Shown: positions 36,788-50,520, counted from the stretch's first letter. The stretch: DNA of 64,000 bases from Apostichopus japonicus (GCF_037975245.1 NC_092574.1:24717713-24781712), one strand, 5' to 3'. A program made the numbers and translations. Notes: generated by a model not told the origin, from the sequence alone.

Positions 36788-37345
36788 TCCAAAATTGTTC
36801 TTACTTTTGATAAGATTTTATCTTGTTATCTAAACATTTTACTGAAAAATGTCAACTTATGGGGCAAAGTTTTTCTTATGTTGGTGGCCCTTTTAAGCTT
36901 CCGTAGCATTGAGTGTTTAATTGTATACCATAGAGACAATGTATATCCTGAACTTACTTGAAGCTAGCGAACAGGGTCAACCCACCCCAATAACAAAATA
37001 AGTACATAAATAAACCGAATTGAAGTTGGCGAACGTTGTACAGTAGTTCTATTAGGCATTTAGGTATTCAAAATCATACGAAGTTTTGTATGGTGGAGTA
37101 TAAGGATCGCGAGATACAATTTCTCGAAGTTGCAAGAGAAACGTGGTAAATATGACTGATTAAAGGCCAATTTTGACCAAAAATTTTAGGTCATTCACAA
37201 TAACAAGAATATATGTATAGGCCTAGGTAAATGAAAGTGCAACAGTCGGAAATTCCGACTGTCGCACTCAAATTTTCCAACTATCGTCAGTTTTACCAAG
37301 ATTGAGGGTGAGACACCCCCACACCCGCCTCTACAGACGTCCCTG
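36788..37345. other. Spacer between duplicated segments
   Basis: Contains a 33-nt hairpin at 37236-37268 (arms agtgcaacagtcggaa and ttccgactgtcgcact, one mismatch, 1-base loop) and a C-rich tract ending at the second copy. No gene. Confidence 0.6.
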
Positions 37346-38450
37346 CCCGCAAAGAATCATTCGTGTAGTTTTCTTCGGCCTTGTCAGTGGCACACTTTAT
37401 CAGCATTAAAAGAAAGTGATTTGAAGCACTTATAGGGACTTATCGTTAATGTATATATGTTAAAAGCGGGTAAAACTGATACAGCACATCACGGGTTGCG
37501 ATTCATGAACATTCCTAACGTCCTAAACGTTGAATCACGAAACTAAGCTTTAATCATTAGCGTGAGAGACTACCTGCCTATGAAGTAGACGCATTTATTT
37601 GTCAAAACATTACATACTAAATCAGATACTAGATTGAGGGATGATCCTGCTGGTGGTAATACCTTATTAAAGTAGAATAAAGCAATTCAAAATAATGAAG
37701 AGAAGACAGAACCCAATTGTTAAATTGTAATTCTATCTTGTAACCATCGAGAAGGCTCTTATGTATTACCGTTTTCGGGGGAGTAGTTAAAAACTGCTTC
37801 ATTTGTCAAGTCGTTCATGAGTCTATATTAAAGCAATGCAGCTTATCGATACATATCGTAATCGCACATGGTATGCACATACAATATATGCCTCAGTAGT
37901 TCAACAATATACTATTACCAACGCACATATATATATATATATATACAAAATACCACTATCATCACATATACAATATGCCACTATCATCACGTATACCATA
38001 TACCACTATCATCACGTATACAAAATACCACTATCATCACGTATACAATATACCATTATCATGACATGTACAATATACCACTGTCATCACATATACAATA
38101 TACCACTATCATCACGTATACCATATACCACTATCATCACGTATAAAAAATACCACTATCATCACGTATACAATATACCATTATCATGACATATACAATA
38201 TACCACTGTCATCACATATACAATATACCACTATCATCACGTATACAATATACCACTACCATCATGTATACAATACATCATTATCATCACATATACAATA
38301 CACCATCATCATCACATATACAATATGCCACTATCATCACGTATACAATATACCACTATCATCACATATACAATATATCACTATCCCCACATATACAATA
38401 TGCCCACTTTCATCATATATACAATATACCACTATCATTACATATACATC
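37346..38450 (+). repeat. Duplicated segment, copy 2
   Basis: Lead sequence homologous to 35278-35860, then a (TA)n run at 37927-37945 and about 20 copies of the 25-bp unit (37946-38450). A five-unit block is itself repeated (about 37991 and 38116, period 125 bp), a higher-order structure not obvious in copy 1. Confidence 0.85.
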
Positions 38451-38459
38451 AGATCACAA

Positions 38460-41400
38460 AATAACTTTTTATTTCCAGTTGGTTATTTCAAAACATTCTT
38501 GACACGCTCTAAAAGACGCCATGCATATTCTTTTTCATGTTTTAAATACAAAAAAAACCCTGACATATTCGATTAAATTTCTTTTCTATTTATATCATAA
38601 GTTTGTTCAAACGTCCTAGTTAAATCTTTAAAGTTCAAGAGGCAGGACTTGTCCCTTCAACCATCACATTTCAAGTTTAATCACGTGCAAGGTGATGACA
38701 GAAGAGGACCCTCGGAAGTGGCGTAACCTTGACTACACCCCGTTAAAGAGCAAGATTTATTGAATTAATGTTGACTGCGAAATACTTGAAGCTCTATAGA
38801 ATATTTATGAAATATTAAGTTCCGTACCAGGTAGATGAAACAATATTTATTCTATACAAGTGTCTGTATCAATGGAGTACTTTATGTATAAATGGAGGGG
38901 GAAATGGATAAAACTTTGAGTGCCAGTAACGTTCCTGTGGTTAATTCAGTTTTCGAGACCTTTCAGTAATGCTTTATCACTGGATTCCGTAAAAGTTAAT
39001 GTTAATCCATTGTTTAATAAATATGAAAACCGCAATCAATCAGCGAATGTACGTGGTTTGACCAGTTTCTGCTGTGGATAAGAGACGACCGTTAATCGGT
39101 GTAAACTGAAGTGTGTTATAACATGTTAGACCTGTCAGCAGATGCTACTGTGCACCCAATGTACATGGCTTGATCAGTTTGTACTGTGAATAAGAGACAA
39201 CCGTTAATCAGTATGAACTGAAGTATGTTATAACACCGTAACACATGTTAGACATGTCAGCAGATGCTACTGTGGAAAAATTACTAACAGACGAATTCAT
39301 TACTCAAAGGCTGTTTCAACTAATGACTGGTTAGGAGTCTAAACAATTGTCCCTATGTTTGACTAGTAAGTATTGCAGAATATAAGCTTTTATTGCCACC
39401 CACTGTCTGTGAAACTGTTGACGAAAATTATTGGCGAAACCTTTAGAGTAGTCTGGTTAGTCCAGTCAATCATTATCCATAGGATTGTGTGTTTAGTATT
39501 TTCTGTTTAGAAATTATAACACACATCAATTTTAATGACTAACGGGTACTCACCTGTAACAGTTCTAACTGATAAAACCCATGAAAATCGGTTGAATCAA
39601 ACCATGTTATTTTAACGTCATTTTCGAAAACATGTTGTTCATGTTTAATGGACGTTTAGATAACGTTTACTTTGCGACGCATTATTCACCTAAAAAGGTC
39701 CCGCTCGCGTACCCTGCATGATAAGTGTATATTGTTGATAAAATTATAATCTTTTTTAAATGTTCAGTTTTACAAATATATAAGCAGTTGTTTCATTTCT
39801 GTTGGAACAAAATTCGGAAATATCTACATAGTCCCAAACTATAAATAGTTAAAAAAGATTGAAACATACATAAAAAACCTTCAAAAAATTATGAAACAAT
39901 ATATCAATGGACGTCAATTTACAAAATGAAAAGAAATACAGCACATATCAGACGTTTGCGTTATGTAGTAAAATGTTGGTATATGATCGATAAAATAATA
40001 GATTAAATTTGCATAGAGTCCTTATATCTTCAAATGACATTTTAACAACAATCACTTGCCTATCTAATACGTCGTTACAACAAGAAATAAATTCCCATTC
40101 ACAAGTTGCGCATATTGAGTGTAGTAAATAATCAGTTGCTGTCCGTTGGTTATACCTTTCTATAAACCGCCCATCGTCAATCTGTCCTGTTCACAATGGC
40201 CTCTCGTTCCGTTGGGAAATCAACATCAAATGTAATTTCAGCGAAGGCCTTCTCCCGTTCTAAAATAAGTGTAATATAAGTCCAATTTTGAGACCATACG
40301 ACTACGAGTGAAACGCCAGCCTTAACATTTTCAGGTTTCTAAAACTTTGCAAGACACACGGACAATTCATCTAAAGTTTAAACACGTGCTCGATCTTTTA
40401 ACTTTTTGAAACTATATGAGTGAAATGTCAAACTTAATCTCATGATTTGTCAAGGTCTGAGGCACACTGCGATTTCTCAAAGTTTCAAAGTGAGTTGCTG
40501 TCCTTGTTATCGTCCTGTTCTGTAGTCAGAAAGAAAGGTTTGGAAACTTAACAATTCTGTTCAAAGAATTGGTTGTTTCAGATACTTCTCTGGAGCAATT
40601 AACACTACATATGTGTAGTAATAGGAGTAATATTTTAAAATTATAATTTCGGAATAATTAGTGCGATTTTATATTGCTATTCAGTCTGCAAGTTTTATTT
40701 TTTGTACTTGAAGCTTATGGTTTGAGTTGGACTATTACTCTGTGTCGTTTTGACAAGGCCGTGAAATATTTTTCACGGACATGAATATACTCTTAATCTT
40801 GAGGCATCGATGCGGTCATTTCATTTGGCTGCTCCCATACTATACGAATCACTACTATATATAACTGGTCTATCCAGTTCAAACAAAACTGCGACTACCC
40901 CAATTAACGTGTCCTGCGATAGTTTTATTCGAATCTTTCTTTCCATGAAGAAAACATATACCTTCGTCAGAACAAATAAGCCTTGAATAAATGTTGGATT
41001 CTTGTGTTATCAAGAAGGCGATAAATAATGTCTATTTAACTGATGATTCACGTGAATTTGGCACGATGTTCCCTATACAATTTCGGTAATACATTTTGGG
41101 TATACACACGCAACTATTCATGCATGTCACACTTGTGTTTAGTACGTTAATAATGAGTAGGAGTAAGAAACTCAGTAAAGGTTACCATATAACCTTTACA
41201 ATTTTATTCTGTTGATACCATATGTATAGTCTCATTAATCACTTAGTCTCATAAATTAAATACGATTTGAAGCAAAACTTCCGTTGGCATTTGACGCAGC
41301 TATTGCCTCCTTAATATTAAAGGATTGGTTCAGGTGTTTGACATGTCTTCTTGTATGAAAGAGCACAAAAAACAAAACAAAAAAGAACAGTGAAGAAACT

Positions 41401-42465
41401 ACCATGATAGCATGCTTTTAAGGAGATATGACACTTTGAAGATATCAAAATTTCTTTGAAAACGACTGTTGTAGAAAGACTTATTGTGAGGGTGTGGTGT
41501 CACATCCTCACTTCCTTAACATTTGTGAATATATTTCTTTAAAAATTATTTACATTATTTAACACATTTGAAAATAATATAATCAAATATTCTTCAGATG
41601 TTTAATCTCACAAACTTCCTTTGACAAATATGAGATCTCCTGACATATATTTTGGTTGAAAGTCATGAAATCTCACAAAATATTTAGAGAAAAAACAAAG
41701 ACTTTTCAGGAATGTGAGGATGTGACATCACAGCTAGTCAGATTTCAGCAGTTTCTACACAATCTGATAAAACTTAACACTTGAATATCTCTTTATCCGA
41801 AAAAGATATTTGAACAGTTTTTTCACCATTGTGTTTCTTTTATTGTCCTCTTTCATATAACATAAACATATATGACAACTGAACCAATCATTTAAGCCCA
41901 GTTCTTAATGCACGACCAGACAAATGCTTACACAGGTAAACTGTCTCCCTATAGTTTAGCCGCTGTGCAATATTATGAAACGACATCAGCTTGGACTTTC
42001 ACGGTTAAAATATCGATCACATCAGTACCAGATTAACCAGTTTAGTAATAAGCGTTTTATCCTCTAAAACCTGTAAATATTACATTCATTTTTTATTTGC
42101 AAATTGATATCATTTCCGTTACGAATACGAGGGACATAGGTAAGAAGAAACGTTTTTATATTAATCAGTTTCCCTTTAATTCGGATTACATTATTAGTTA
42201 TATACATTAACAATACAGTTGATGACAGTGGATAGTTTGAAATAACTAATGAAGATAACGTACAGATTAAGTTTACAGAGGCCTTTAAGGGTTGCGCTAT
42301 GTTCCGAATCTACTTATAGCTTTGAAGAAATCATGCAAAGACCATCCATCGATCGTAGTAACATACGATACGTCGTAAAAACAAGGGTGCCCATTACAAA
42401 TATATATATAGAATTGATCTTCAACCTATCTTCAACCTATGCAAATTAAGCCACAAATTAAGAAC
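38460..42465. other. Spacer, no gene seen
   Basis: Besides the duplication at 39045 only short ORFs are present. A 27-codon plus frame at 40197 starts MASRSVGKSTSNV but stops without a clear donor. Confidence 0.5.
39045..39277 (+). repeat. Two-copy tandem duplication, ~112-bp unit
   Basis: The unit from 'aatgtacgtggtttgacca' to 'gtcagcagatgctactgtg' recurs from 39158 with about 87% identity and a small insertion. Confidence 0.8.
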
Positions 42466-42466
42466 A

Positions 42467-42468
<2 letters not shown>

Positions 42469-42527
<59 letters not shown>
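42469..42527 (+). repeat. (TA)n microsatellite
   Basis: Uninterrupted TA repeat of about 28 units, ending in ttatttatatat. Confidence 0.95.
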
Positions 42528-42530
<3 letters not shown>

Positions 42531-42539
42531 TTATATATG

Positions 42540-43134
42540 AGACTATGTAAACGGCTGGTGGAACCACATGTCGTAGTCTCTACATAAATGGTAATATAAA
42601 CACTGTTATCATAATAATAATTGTGCAATTTGGGTACATAGAAAGCTATCATCTGACTGATAAAAATTGTTTGGTTTAATGTGAAGGGATTATCTCACAT
42701 TTTACATACACTTGTTGTTAAGCACAATGTGAACTTCAATGACTTAACTTTCATATCGGATTTTGTCATTTTCAATGTCCGTAGCATTACTCCACTGACC
42801 CTTTAGCTTTCCAATTAAACGTAAACCACATCAGATAATCCCAGTTTGTAATCTCGAGAAATCCCGTACCAGATTAAACCTTAAACCTAATTTGCCATAA
42901 CGTTAGACACGATTCAGAGTAATGTAAATACGCATGTACATGCTTGTAAGTTTAAAGATATTACTGGTCAGTAGTGTCCAATAGTGAGTCTATACTGCGA
43001 CTATACAGACATAATTTCAACAAATTAGACACATTTATTATCACATTTATTATCACTTGTCATTTAGCCTTTGAAGAAGATCCTGCTAGGATCGAAACGT
43101 CAGGCGAACTTACTTTTACACATTCTCTTACACA
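42540..43134. other. Spacer, no gene seen
   Basis: AT-rich; ends in a CA-rich stretch abutting the next element. Confidence 0.5.
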
Positions 43135-43900
43135 CACTGAAAACTTAAATTGGTTCACCGACTAACAAAACGTTAGTCCATCTGGTGCCTCTCCCGACTA
43201 ACATAGCCTTAGTCAGTTGCTATACCGACTAATTTATTCCTTAGTCAGTTGGATTTCTTAGTCGGTCATCTTAGTCCGTCAGCTTAGTCGATCAACAATT
43301 TCTCAGTCGGTAAATGTATATTAGTCAGTTACATTAGTTGGTGACATTAGTCGGTCTTTACCGACTAATTTATATGAGCCACCGACTAGTTTATAGCAGG
43401 TTTTACATTAGTCAGGATGGTGCCTCTCCCGACTAACCTTTCTTAGTCGGTATCGACTGACTAGTTGCACTGACTAGATTCACTGAAAGAATTAAACCCG
43501 ACTAGTTTCACTGACTAGTATCACTGAAAGAAAAGAGAGCAGAAGAAACACAAATAATGGGTACGTTGGCAGTATTTATTTCTGATAAAACTTCTGATGT
43601 CTACAAAAGGCTGACTTTCGACAGATAGAGAAGAAATCACTGTAAATAAAATCTGAAAATCTGATTTTTTTTTCCAACAAAGTTAAGACAAGTTAATAGA
43701 TCAAACATGAATCGCAAAAGTATAGCTCTGCACAATAATGCAAAGTTTAATCTTGGGCAAGGGTTCCTCATGACTTTCGTATTAAAGTGGTACCCCAAAT
43801 CGACACCAGTTAAGTCTTCACGAACAAAGAGTGTTTCTCTTAACTACAAATGGCCTCCCACTTGTCTTCAGGAAGCCAAAATCTGCACCATTATTGACCT

Positions 43901-44305
43901 GTGAACAGAAAATATGATATACGTGTAAGCACAGATACAGATATAGCACATGATAACTCACATTATCATAAACATACATTTACATTAAAATTTTATAACA
44001 TATTGGGAGGTATACATTTAAATCTAGGTCCCTCAAATTATAAGCCAGGAATAGCAGCTTTTACCAAATTATTATTAGCTTTGCACAGCATAACACCAAG
44101 TTATTTCTCAAAGCTTAATAATTATGTTAATCATGTTAATAATGATCCCAATAGACCGGGATCCCAGAGGGTTTGGTTAGCTGGGAAGGTAACCAATTGC
44201 CTTGTACATCACAATGTTCACAGTGCATTCCTGTATATGAAACCAGACGACTGGCAAACCGACTGTGGTGGGTGTGGCTGGGAGAGCAATTTTAAAGTCA
44301 CCTGA
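43901..44305 (+). other. Unrecognised 134-codon ORF inside the CACTG element
   Basis: It is longer than most chance frames in this AT-rich sequence, but shows no catalytic motif, no upstream support and ends where a tandem array begins. The peptide is Asn/His-rich with a C-G-G-C-G turn near its end. Probably not a gene. Confidence 0.15.
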
Positions 44306-44329
44306 TAGCTAACCTAGATCAGTTTTCAT

Positions 44330-45245
44330 GGTAACACATCAAAGTAAGTACAATATGTCAGGTATGGCCCCAAGAGCAACAAATGGCCATTGCCAGTAAT
44401 TATTGGTGGTGGGGTACCCCTGCCAGTGATCTATAATTGACCCCTCAAGGCTGACCTAGGTCAGCTCATGAGGTAACCACTTGAAAGCTACTGGAAAATG
44501 TTGGTTAGGGCTTCAGATACAACTGATGGGCATTGCCAGTAATTTTTATTGGTGGGGTACCCCTGCCAGTAGACCCCCAAAATGCCCATCCCCCATTGAC
44601 CTAGATGAGCTCATGATGTAACCAGTTGAAAACTACTGGAAAATGGTATCACTTCATATGTAAGGGATGGGAATTTCCAGTAATTTATATTGGGGGGGGG
44701 GTACCCCTGCCAGTAGACCCCCAAAATGCCCATTCCCTCATTGACTTAGGTCAGCTCATGAGATAACCAGTTGAAAAATTACTGGAAAATGATAGGTATC
44801 ACTTCATATGTAAGGGATGGGCATTTCCAGTCATTTACATTGGTGGGGTAACCCTGTCAGTAGACCCCCAAAATGCCCATCCCCCATTGACCTAGATTAG
44901 CTCATGAGGTAACCAGTTGAAAACTACTGTAAAATGATTGGCAGGATTCTATATATATGTAAGGGATGGGCATTTCCAGTAATTTATATTAGTGGGGTAC
45001 CCCTGCCAGTAGACCCCCAAAAGCCCCCCCCCCCCCTCATTGATCTAGGTCAGCTCATGATTTAACCAGTTGAAAACTACTGGAAAATTATTGACAGGAT
45101 TCTATATGTAAGGGATGGGCGGACTCTGGCAGTGGTGGCCCACCAATATAAAATACTGTAAATGCCCATCCGTACATATGAAGTGATACCTATCATTTTC
45201 CTGTAGGTTTCAACTGGTCAAATCATGAGCTCACCTAGCTCACCA
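44330..45245 (+). repeat. ~135-153-bp tandem array, last unit inverted
   Basis: Units marked by 'gtacccctgccagt' start at about 44413, 44566, 44700, 44848 and 44997. The region 45117-45245 carries the reverse complement of the unit (e.g. 'atatgaagtgatacctatca'). Confidence 0.85.
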
Positions 45246-47400
45246 TTTGGGTATCTTAAATATCATTAAACAGTTGGGTACAATAGTTAAACTCACTCTT
45301 CCATCTTTTTTCTCTATGGTACTTGTTCCTTTGCTTTTTGGACTCTTGGATAAACTCTTTTGTTCTGCGAAGGGTACCAATATATCATCTTAAAACATGT
45401 CTTTAAGCCATATATAACACAGTTCTCCTCTTCTGTTGTTGCCTCCACACTGGTGTCGTACATCACAGGAAAGCTCACCCTTGACTTAGATATTTGGCTT
45501 TTCAATTCCTGCTGGAAGAAAGAAACAGCAAAGTATTCATCATTTGAAAAAAAAAAATAAATAAAGTTGTCACCACAAAGTTATGTGAGATTTGCTTCCA
45601 CTATAGTCTCAAAAAACAACCCCAAAGTTTGAAGCAGACTGTATAAAGCTGAAAATTTGAACGAGAGTGTCATCACCATTGCAACCAGAATCAAATGCCC
45701 AGAATACAGAGATAATAAAACATGGGCTAAATCTTTGTTTGTTTTTATGATCTTTAAGAATATAAAATTTTAGAAACAGAAATGCACTGAGCCAACTTAT
45801 TTATAGGCCTAATCGTTTTTAGTTGTTATTTTGCTTGCTCACATAACAAGCCTGTTTAGACCTAGGCTAGAGGAGAATCAGTACTTTGTTACACTAAGTT
45901 TGTCTTCGGTCGTTTTGATATAGTCTTACTAGTAGTACTAAAGTATATAATGGACCGGCGAAGACTAGAGAATACCCAGAGTTTTAGCAACTGCGTTAAA
46001 CTGTATCATCTGATCTATTATTTACGCCAATGAGTTTCATTCAATCTAGGATCAAAAAGAGAAAACTAATTAATCTTAACCTTTAAACTTTGCTACTAAA
46101 CAGATATGCTTGAATTACAATAAATGTCAAAAAAACATCATAATCTAAGAATCGATGCATATACATATACATAAACAGAATAATTTGAATTCGCGCAAGT
46201 GAACCCTGCACTACATTGGACAGAAAAAAAAAACGTGCAATTAGACCAAACTAAACATACTAAATTTTCCGTTACTTCTACATAAAATATCAATACAAAT
46301 ACAACAACTTACTCTTTTGGCAGTATACTAAAAGCACATGTTATAATAACTTCAGACTATCAAGCTTTCCTGAGAAAAAACGGTTAATACTTCTTACAGT
46401 AAGCAAGTCGACCGTGAAGGAATGTCGCAATTGTTTCCTGGGCGTGACCGGAAATTAAATACTAAAAAATGATAAATGAAAAGGTTAAATAGAACTGAAG
46501 CGTGCATCCTGACTGCTCGCAACATATAATACCGTTGACTAGCCAACATAATTTGTTCAGCCTACTGTGACTGTACGTTTGAAGGTCTAGCCTTGCTTAT
46601 TCAATATCACAAAGCCTACCCATTTAGATTCACATGGGAAATTACAGGAAATCTTTACCAAATGAGTGTAGACTTCAAATAAACTATTGAGCCTTATAGT
46701 TCCAGCATTTGTTTGGGAATAAATAAGAAGATTATGTGCCACTGTTCAATCTAGCCCAATACACACATAACACATTGTTAATTGGTGTTTAGGATGCACA
46801 CTTTAGTGTTGAGAATGCACTGCAGTACCCAGTAGAAGCATATAGGCTACTCACTGTCATTGCACTTGTGTATTGCGAAACGCCAACGTGACAACGGTAG
46901 CGTTACACTAACCATAATACAGTACTAGTGCCATTGGCCTAATAATTAACTTTAAGTTTACCTTCAAGTTAAAGGAATAACAGGTAGGCCGATGATGCAG
47001 TTAATACCTCCGTTCTTCTAAAGACCTTCTTGGGTGATTTACGGTTGAAAGTTGCTTAGAGTGATCGTATGAAACTATGCCAAGCCCAGCAAGCTGCCGT
47101 TGCCTCTCGGTTTCCAAATTGAAGTGAATCGAATTGGGTTAAAATACATTAGTCCGTCGACACCGACTAAGCTACGATTATGGCGTAAATCGGGTGTCCG
47201 TATCGTTCTTAGTCCATGGGTTAAAACACCTTAGTCCGTCGCCACCGACTAAGCTGCGATTATATTTTCCTTAGTCAGTGTAAACTAACTAAGAAGCAGC
47301 GATGAAACGAAGATTTTTGCTAGTCCGTGTGCATTGACTAACGTTACAGACTAATTTAACGTTAGTCCGTGGCAATATTGACTAGTTTATTTTTTCAGTG

Positions 47401-49734
47401 CAGGCTCTCTAGTGGATAAGCAGTTTGCTAACAGTTTTATTTTATTTTGTTTACATTTATTATCCTCAGACAAAAATGTCATTACGATCAATATGATAAG
47501 GAGGCATTACTCTTGAAGCTATCATTGTTTATTCATCCTTTCGACTACTACAAGCTTGACAATAAAAGCAATTACCAAGCTCCTATCTTGAATATCATTA
47601 TCAGAACGTTTCCTATAGAAGTAATAAAGTGTTTTCGAGCTAAATATATGATTTATTTATGTGGTTTTGTAAACAGTTTCCTCAGTAGGTCATATAAGTA
47701 GTTTCCATATGTAAGAACAGTTGGCATTGTACAAGGCATGATTCAAAGTATCAACATTGTTTAAGTGATGAAGAAAAAAGTTTAAAAAAATGTATATCAG
47801 GCATGTGTTATGTGTGATAGCAAATTGTCATTTAAGCAACTCAGTACTACTTTTGCTACGAACTATTTTACACCTTCATCAAGTTTCTCATTAATCAAAG
47901 TTTCGCGATGCAGTTATTCGTCAGCAGTGTCCTAAAAATGTCGTTCCACGCACATTTTATCACCTTCCATGGCGTCGTCGGAATTGAATTGGACCGGAAA
48001 ATGCCTCTTTCGTCTGAGGAACGCAAACGATTTATGATCTGAGCACTATGTGTCTACATTCATGCTCCAACCTTCTGCATGTGGAAATATTATCAACTTT
48101 CTCCGTCCATGCAGGCATGTAGTTACGTCCTTAAGGTAAGTTACTGAGTCATAAATGAGATGAGCTTGGTGCCTAATAAAGTCTTAATGAAAAGATATCA
48201 CTAATTTCCTAAAGCGATAATTTCGATTAATGAACCTTTATGTCACTATCACTTTTTAAGTCTTCCAAGGGTAGGTAATTGCTTCTAATTGCTTCTTTAA
48301 CATGTGGACTATGAATATTTGATGACACTGAATCAAGATTATTATGTATTCATTGAAATTGTGTAATACTTTAAGAATGTTAGTATCATATGTCGCTGTT
48401 CGTTAAACATAACAGCGATTGTGTCTTATACCGAATTATGTTCTGTTCCTTGCACAAGCATGATTATATACGGTTGTGTTGTCAACACTGATCAGCTCGG
48501 CTGGTAAAAACAAATGACTAACTGTTTCTTTGCCCAACCCTATTATTGACACTTCAAGAGTACAATATAACAGAGAACAAGATTGTCAGAGGAATGATAC
48601 TCTTCACAAAGTATTTTCCTAAAGAGAAGTAACATTTCTCATCGTTTGACATTCAACTTTCATTAATGTCTTATATCGAAGGGTGAATGTACTGGGCCAT
48701 AACCGATATTCCGCTCTTTACCATTACTCGATCAACGCAGGAAAGCAATGTTCTTTGCGAAGCTTTATGAATTTGTCCTTGTCTATAAACAGAAGATATT
48801 TCTTCGGTTAATATAGTTTCAACAATCAATGCTAATGACAAAGTACGTGTGTTTTAATGTAGAAAGTATACCCCGTTTTACCCACTGAGACATATCGTAT
48901 ATTGTTTACCTTCCTGACTAATCAAACATACATCCAAGGGGTATGAGGATAAGGTAATGTCACTCTAGTCTGTGAGTTAAAACCGTAAGTAATCTTTATG
49001 TCCTCTGCTTGTTTGTCTTGTTTCACTCATCAATCAAACCGTTGTGCATGGTGAGTTACATTAGTACTCCCACGTGGTAATTGACAGGTAGCTAGCTCTA
49101 TTCATTAATGTGAGGAGTATGGTCTGAAGCAAATCAATGTTATTTTCACCTCCATCCGTACACGTCATGGTCATGACAGGTTTTGAGCAGCTACAACTTC
49201 CGTTAAAAAACAGAAACCCTTGTAATATGTTGCTGACAACATTAACTTGCAATAGGCGCTACTCAAGAATGGTTTCATGGGGCCACTTTGTTGGGATGCC
49301 TGCCAGATATGTAAACACAAAATCTTCCGCAAAGACTAGTATTGACTACACTTATCGGATTCGTTTACATTTTATTAAAAATAGTAGATAAAAGAAGTAG
49401 GTATTAGGCTATGGATATAATACCAAAGACAGGTTATAATCTGAAAATGATAAATGACAACCCCCTTCATAGTGAAGGGCACAAAACATTCTGTCTAAAG
49501 ATTCTAACACCTTGTCGTGTGTATTGCATAGTGTGTTAGCGCCACCTATTCTTCTGTTCCCTGTACACTGATTTTGACACTCGTCTGTAGGTCAAACGAT
49601 AGAGGGAGGGGAGGGGAGGGGAGAGGGGGTGGGGCTATAGCTCCAAATCAGAAAGGGATATAATGGGATAGAGAATAAACTATTCTCAGTGTTTTAATGA
49701 AGGCTACTTAGAAAATAAAAAATGGCAAAATGGG
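47401..49734. other. Spacer, no firm gene
   Basis: A 34-codon plus ORF at 47938-48042 ends MPLSSEERKRFMI, and a strong AAG|GTAAGT donor lies at 48135, but no connected frame is found. A G-rich tract lies at 49602-49634. Confidence 0.4.
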
Positions 49735-50520
49735 GTGCTGATGACACCAAACTGTATTCTGAGGTCTCTTCCGGAAACGATTCTGAGATATTTCAAATGG
49801 ATTTGAATAAGGTTTTTTCCTGGTCTCATGGATAGCAAATGCTTTTTAACATTAATAAATGCAAAGTTATACATATTGGTAGTAGTAACCAAACGTATAC
49901 CTACAATCTTAATGGTGGGGAGTTACAGGAGGTCTTTGTTGAAAGAGACTTGCATGGGTATGTACATCGACTGATCTCTGCAACCTTGTAAACATTGTCT
50001 CGAAGCTGCTAAAAGAGGTAATAGGGTTTTACGCATGATCAAGAGGAACTTCAGTTTTCTGAAAAAGAGGACATAGTTGATAGGCTTTATAAACAGTTGG
50101 ATAGGCCTCATCTGGAGTATGCTGTGCAGGCTTGGAACCCATATTTGCTAAGGATAAGGAAGTACGGTACTCGAGAAGGTACAGAGGAGGGCTACCAGGA
50201 TGATTAGTTCCTTAAAAGGTGTTCTTATTATAGGCGGTTACAATTATTGAATCTCACCACACTATAGCTTAGGAGGTTACGTGGAGACTTGATTCAGGTT
50301 TTCAAGATTGTGTATGGTTTTCACAATTTATCCTTCACTGATTGTTCATGTTTGCTAAAAGTAGTTGAACCAGAGACCATTCTTAAACTCCAAAAGTCAC
50401 AAAGTAGGATTAATATTCGGCAAATGAGTGGAACGGTTTGCCTGAGAACGTTGTTCTTGCAAGTAGTGTGAATGGGTTTAAGAATTGGACAAGCACTTTA
50501 AGCATTGTAATCGGGTCTGA
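49735..50520 (+). pseudogene. CR1-like non-LTR retrotransposon, 3' end of reverse transcriptase ORF (decayed)
   Basis: In shifting plus frames the catalytic box ADDTKLYSEVS (from 49737) is followed by NINKCKVIHIGSS, then VLRMIKRNFSF, a Y-A-V-Q-A-W-N-P-Y-like stretch, VQRRATRMISSLKG and a LPENVV…GFKN tail. This order is that of CR1/L2-type LINE reverse transcriptases from the catalytic motif to the C-terminus. A W-to-stop change after WSHG and several indels break the frame. The 5' part is missing (5' truncation is common for LINEs). The 3' UTR may run to about 50640. Confidence 0.85.

Larger units (their letters stand above)
43135..47400. mobile_element. Non-autonomous CACTA/EnSpm-like element, 4.27 kb
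   Basis: Left end CACTGAAAACTTAAATTGG and right end complement CACTGAAAAAATAAACTAG match at about 14 of the first 19 bases. Both subterminal regions (43155-43520 and 47146-47395) are packed with TTAGTCGGT/ACCGACTAA variants, about 19 and 11 copies in both orientations. CACTA-superfamily elements are known for CACT(A/G) ends and dense short subterminal motifs. A 'ca' dinucleotide lies outside each end; no clear 3-bp duplication. No transposase is recognised inside. Confidence 0.7.

Noticed and set aside
35861-38450. Regular short repeats that might suggest a CRISPR array
   Set aside because: Contiguous 25-bp tandem units without unique spacers, in an intron-bearing animal genome.
40197-40280. 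27-codon plus ORF starting MASRSVGKSTSNV
   Set aside because: Good start context, but it ends at a stop without a clear donor or partner exon.
47938-48135. 34-codon ORF ending MPLSSEERKRFMI and a nearby AAG|GTAAGT donor
   Set aside because: The peptide end recalls transposase helix-turn-helix starts, but it stops at once and the donor belongs to a different frame that cannot be tied to it.
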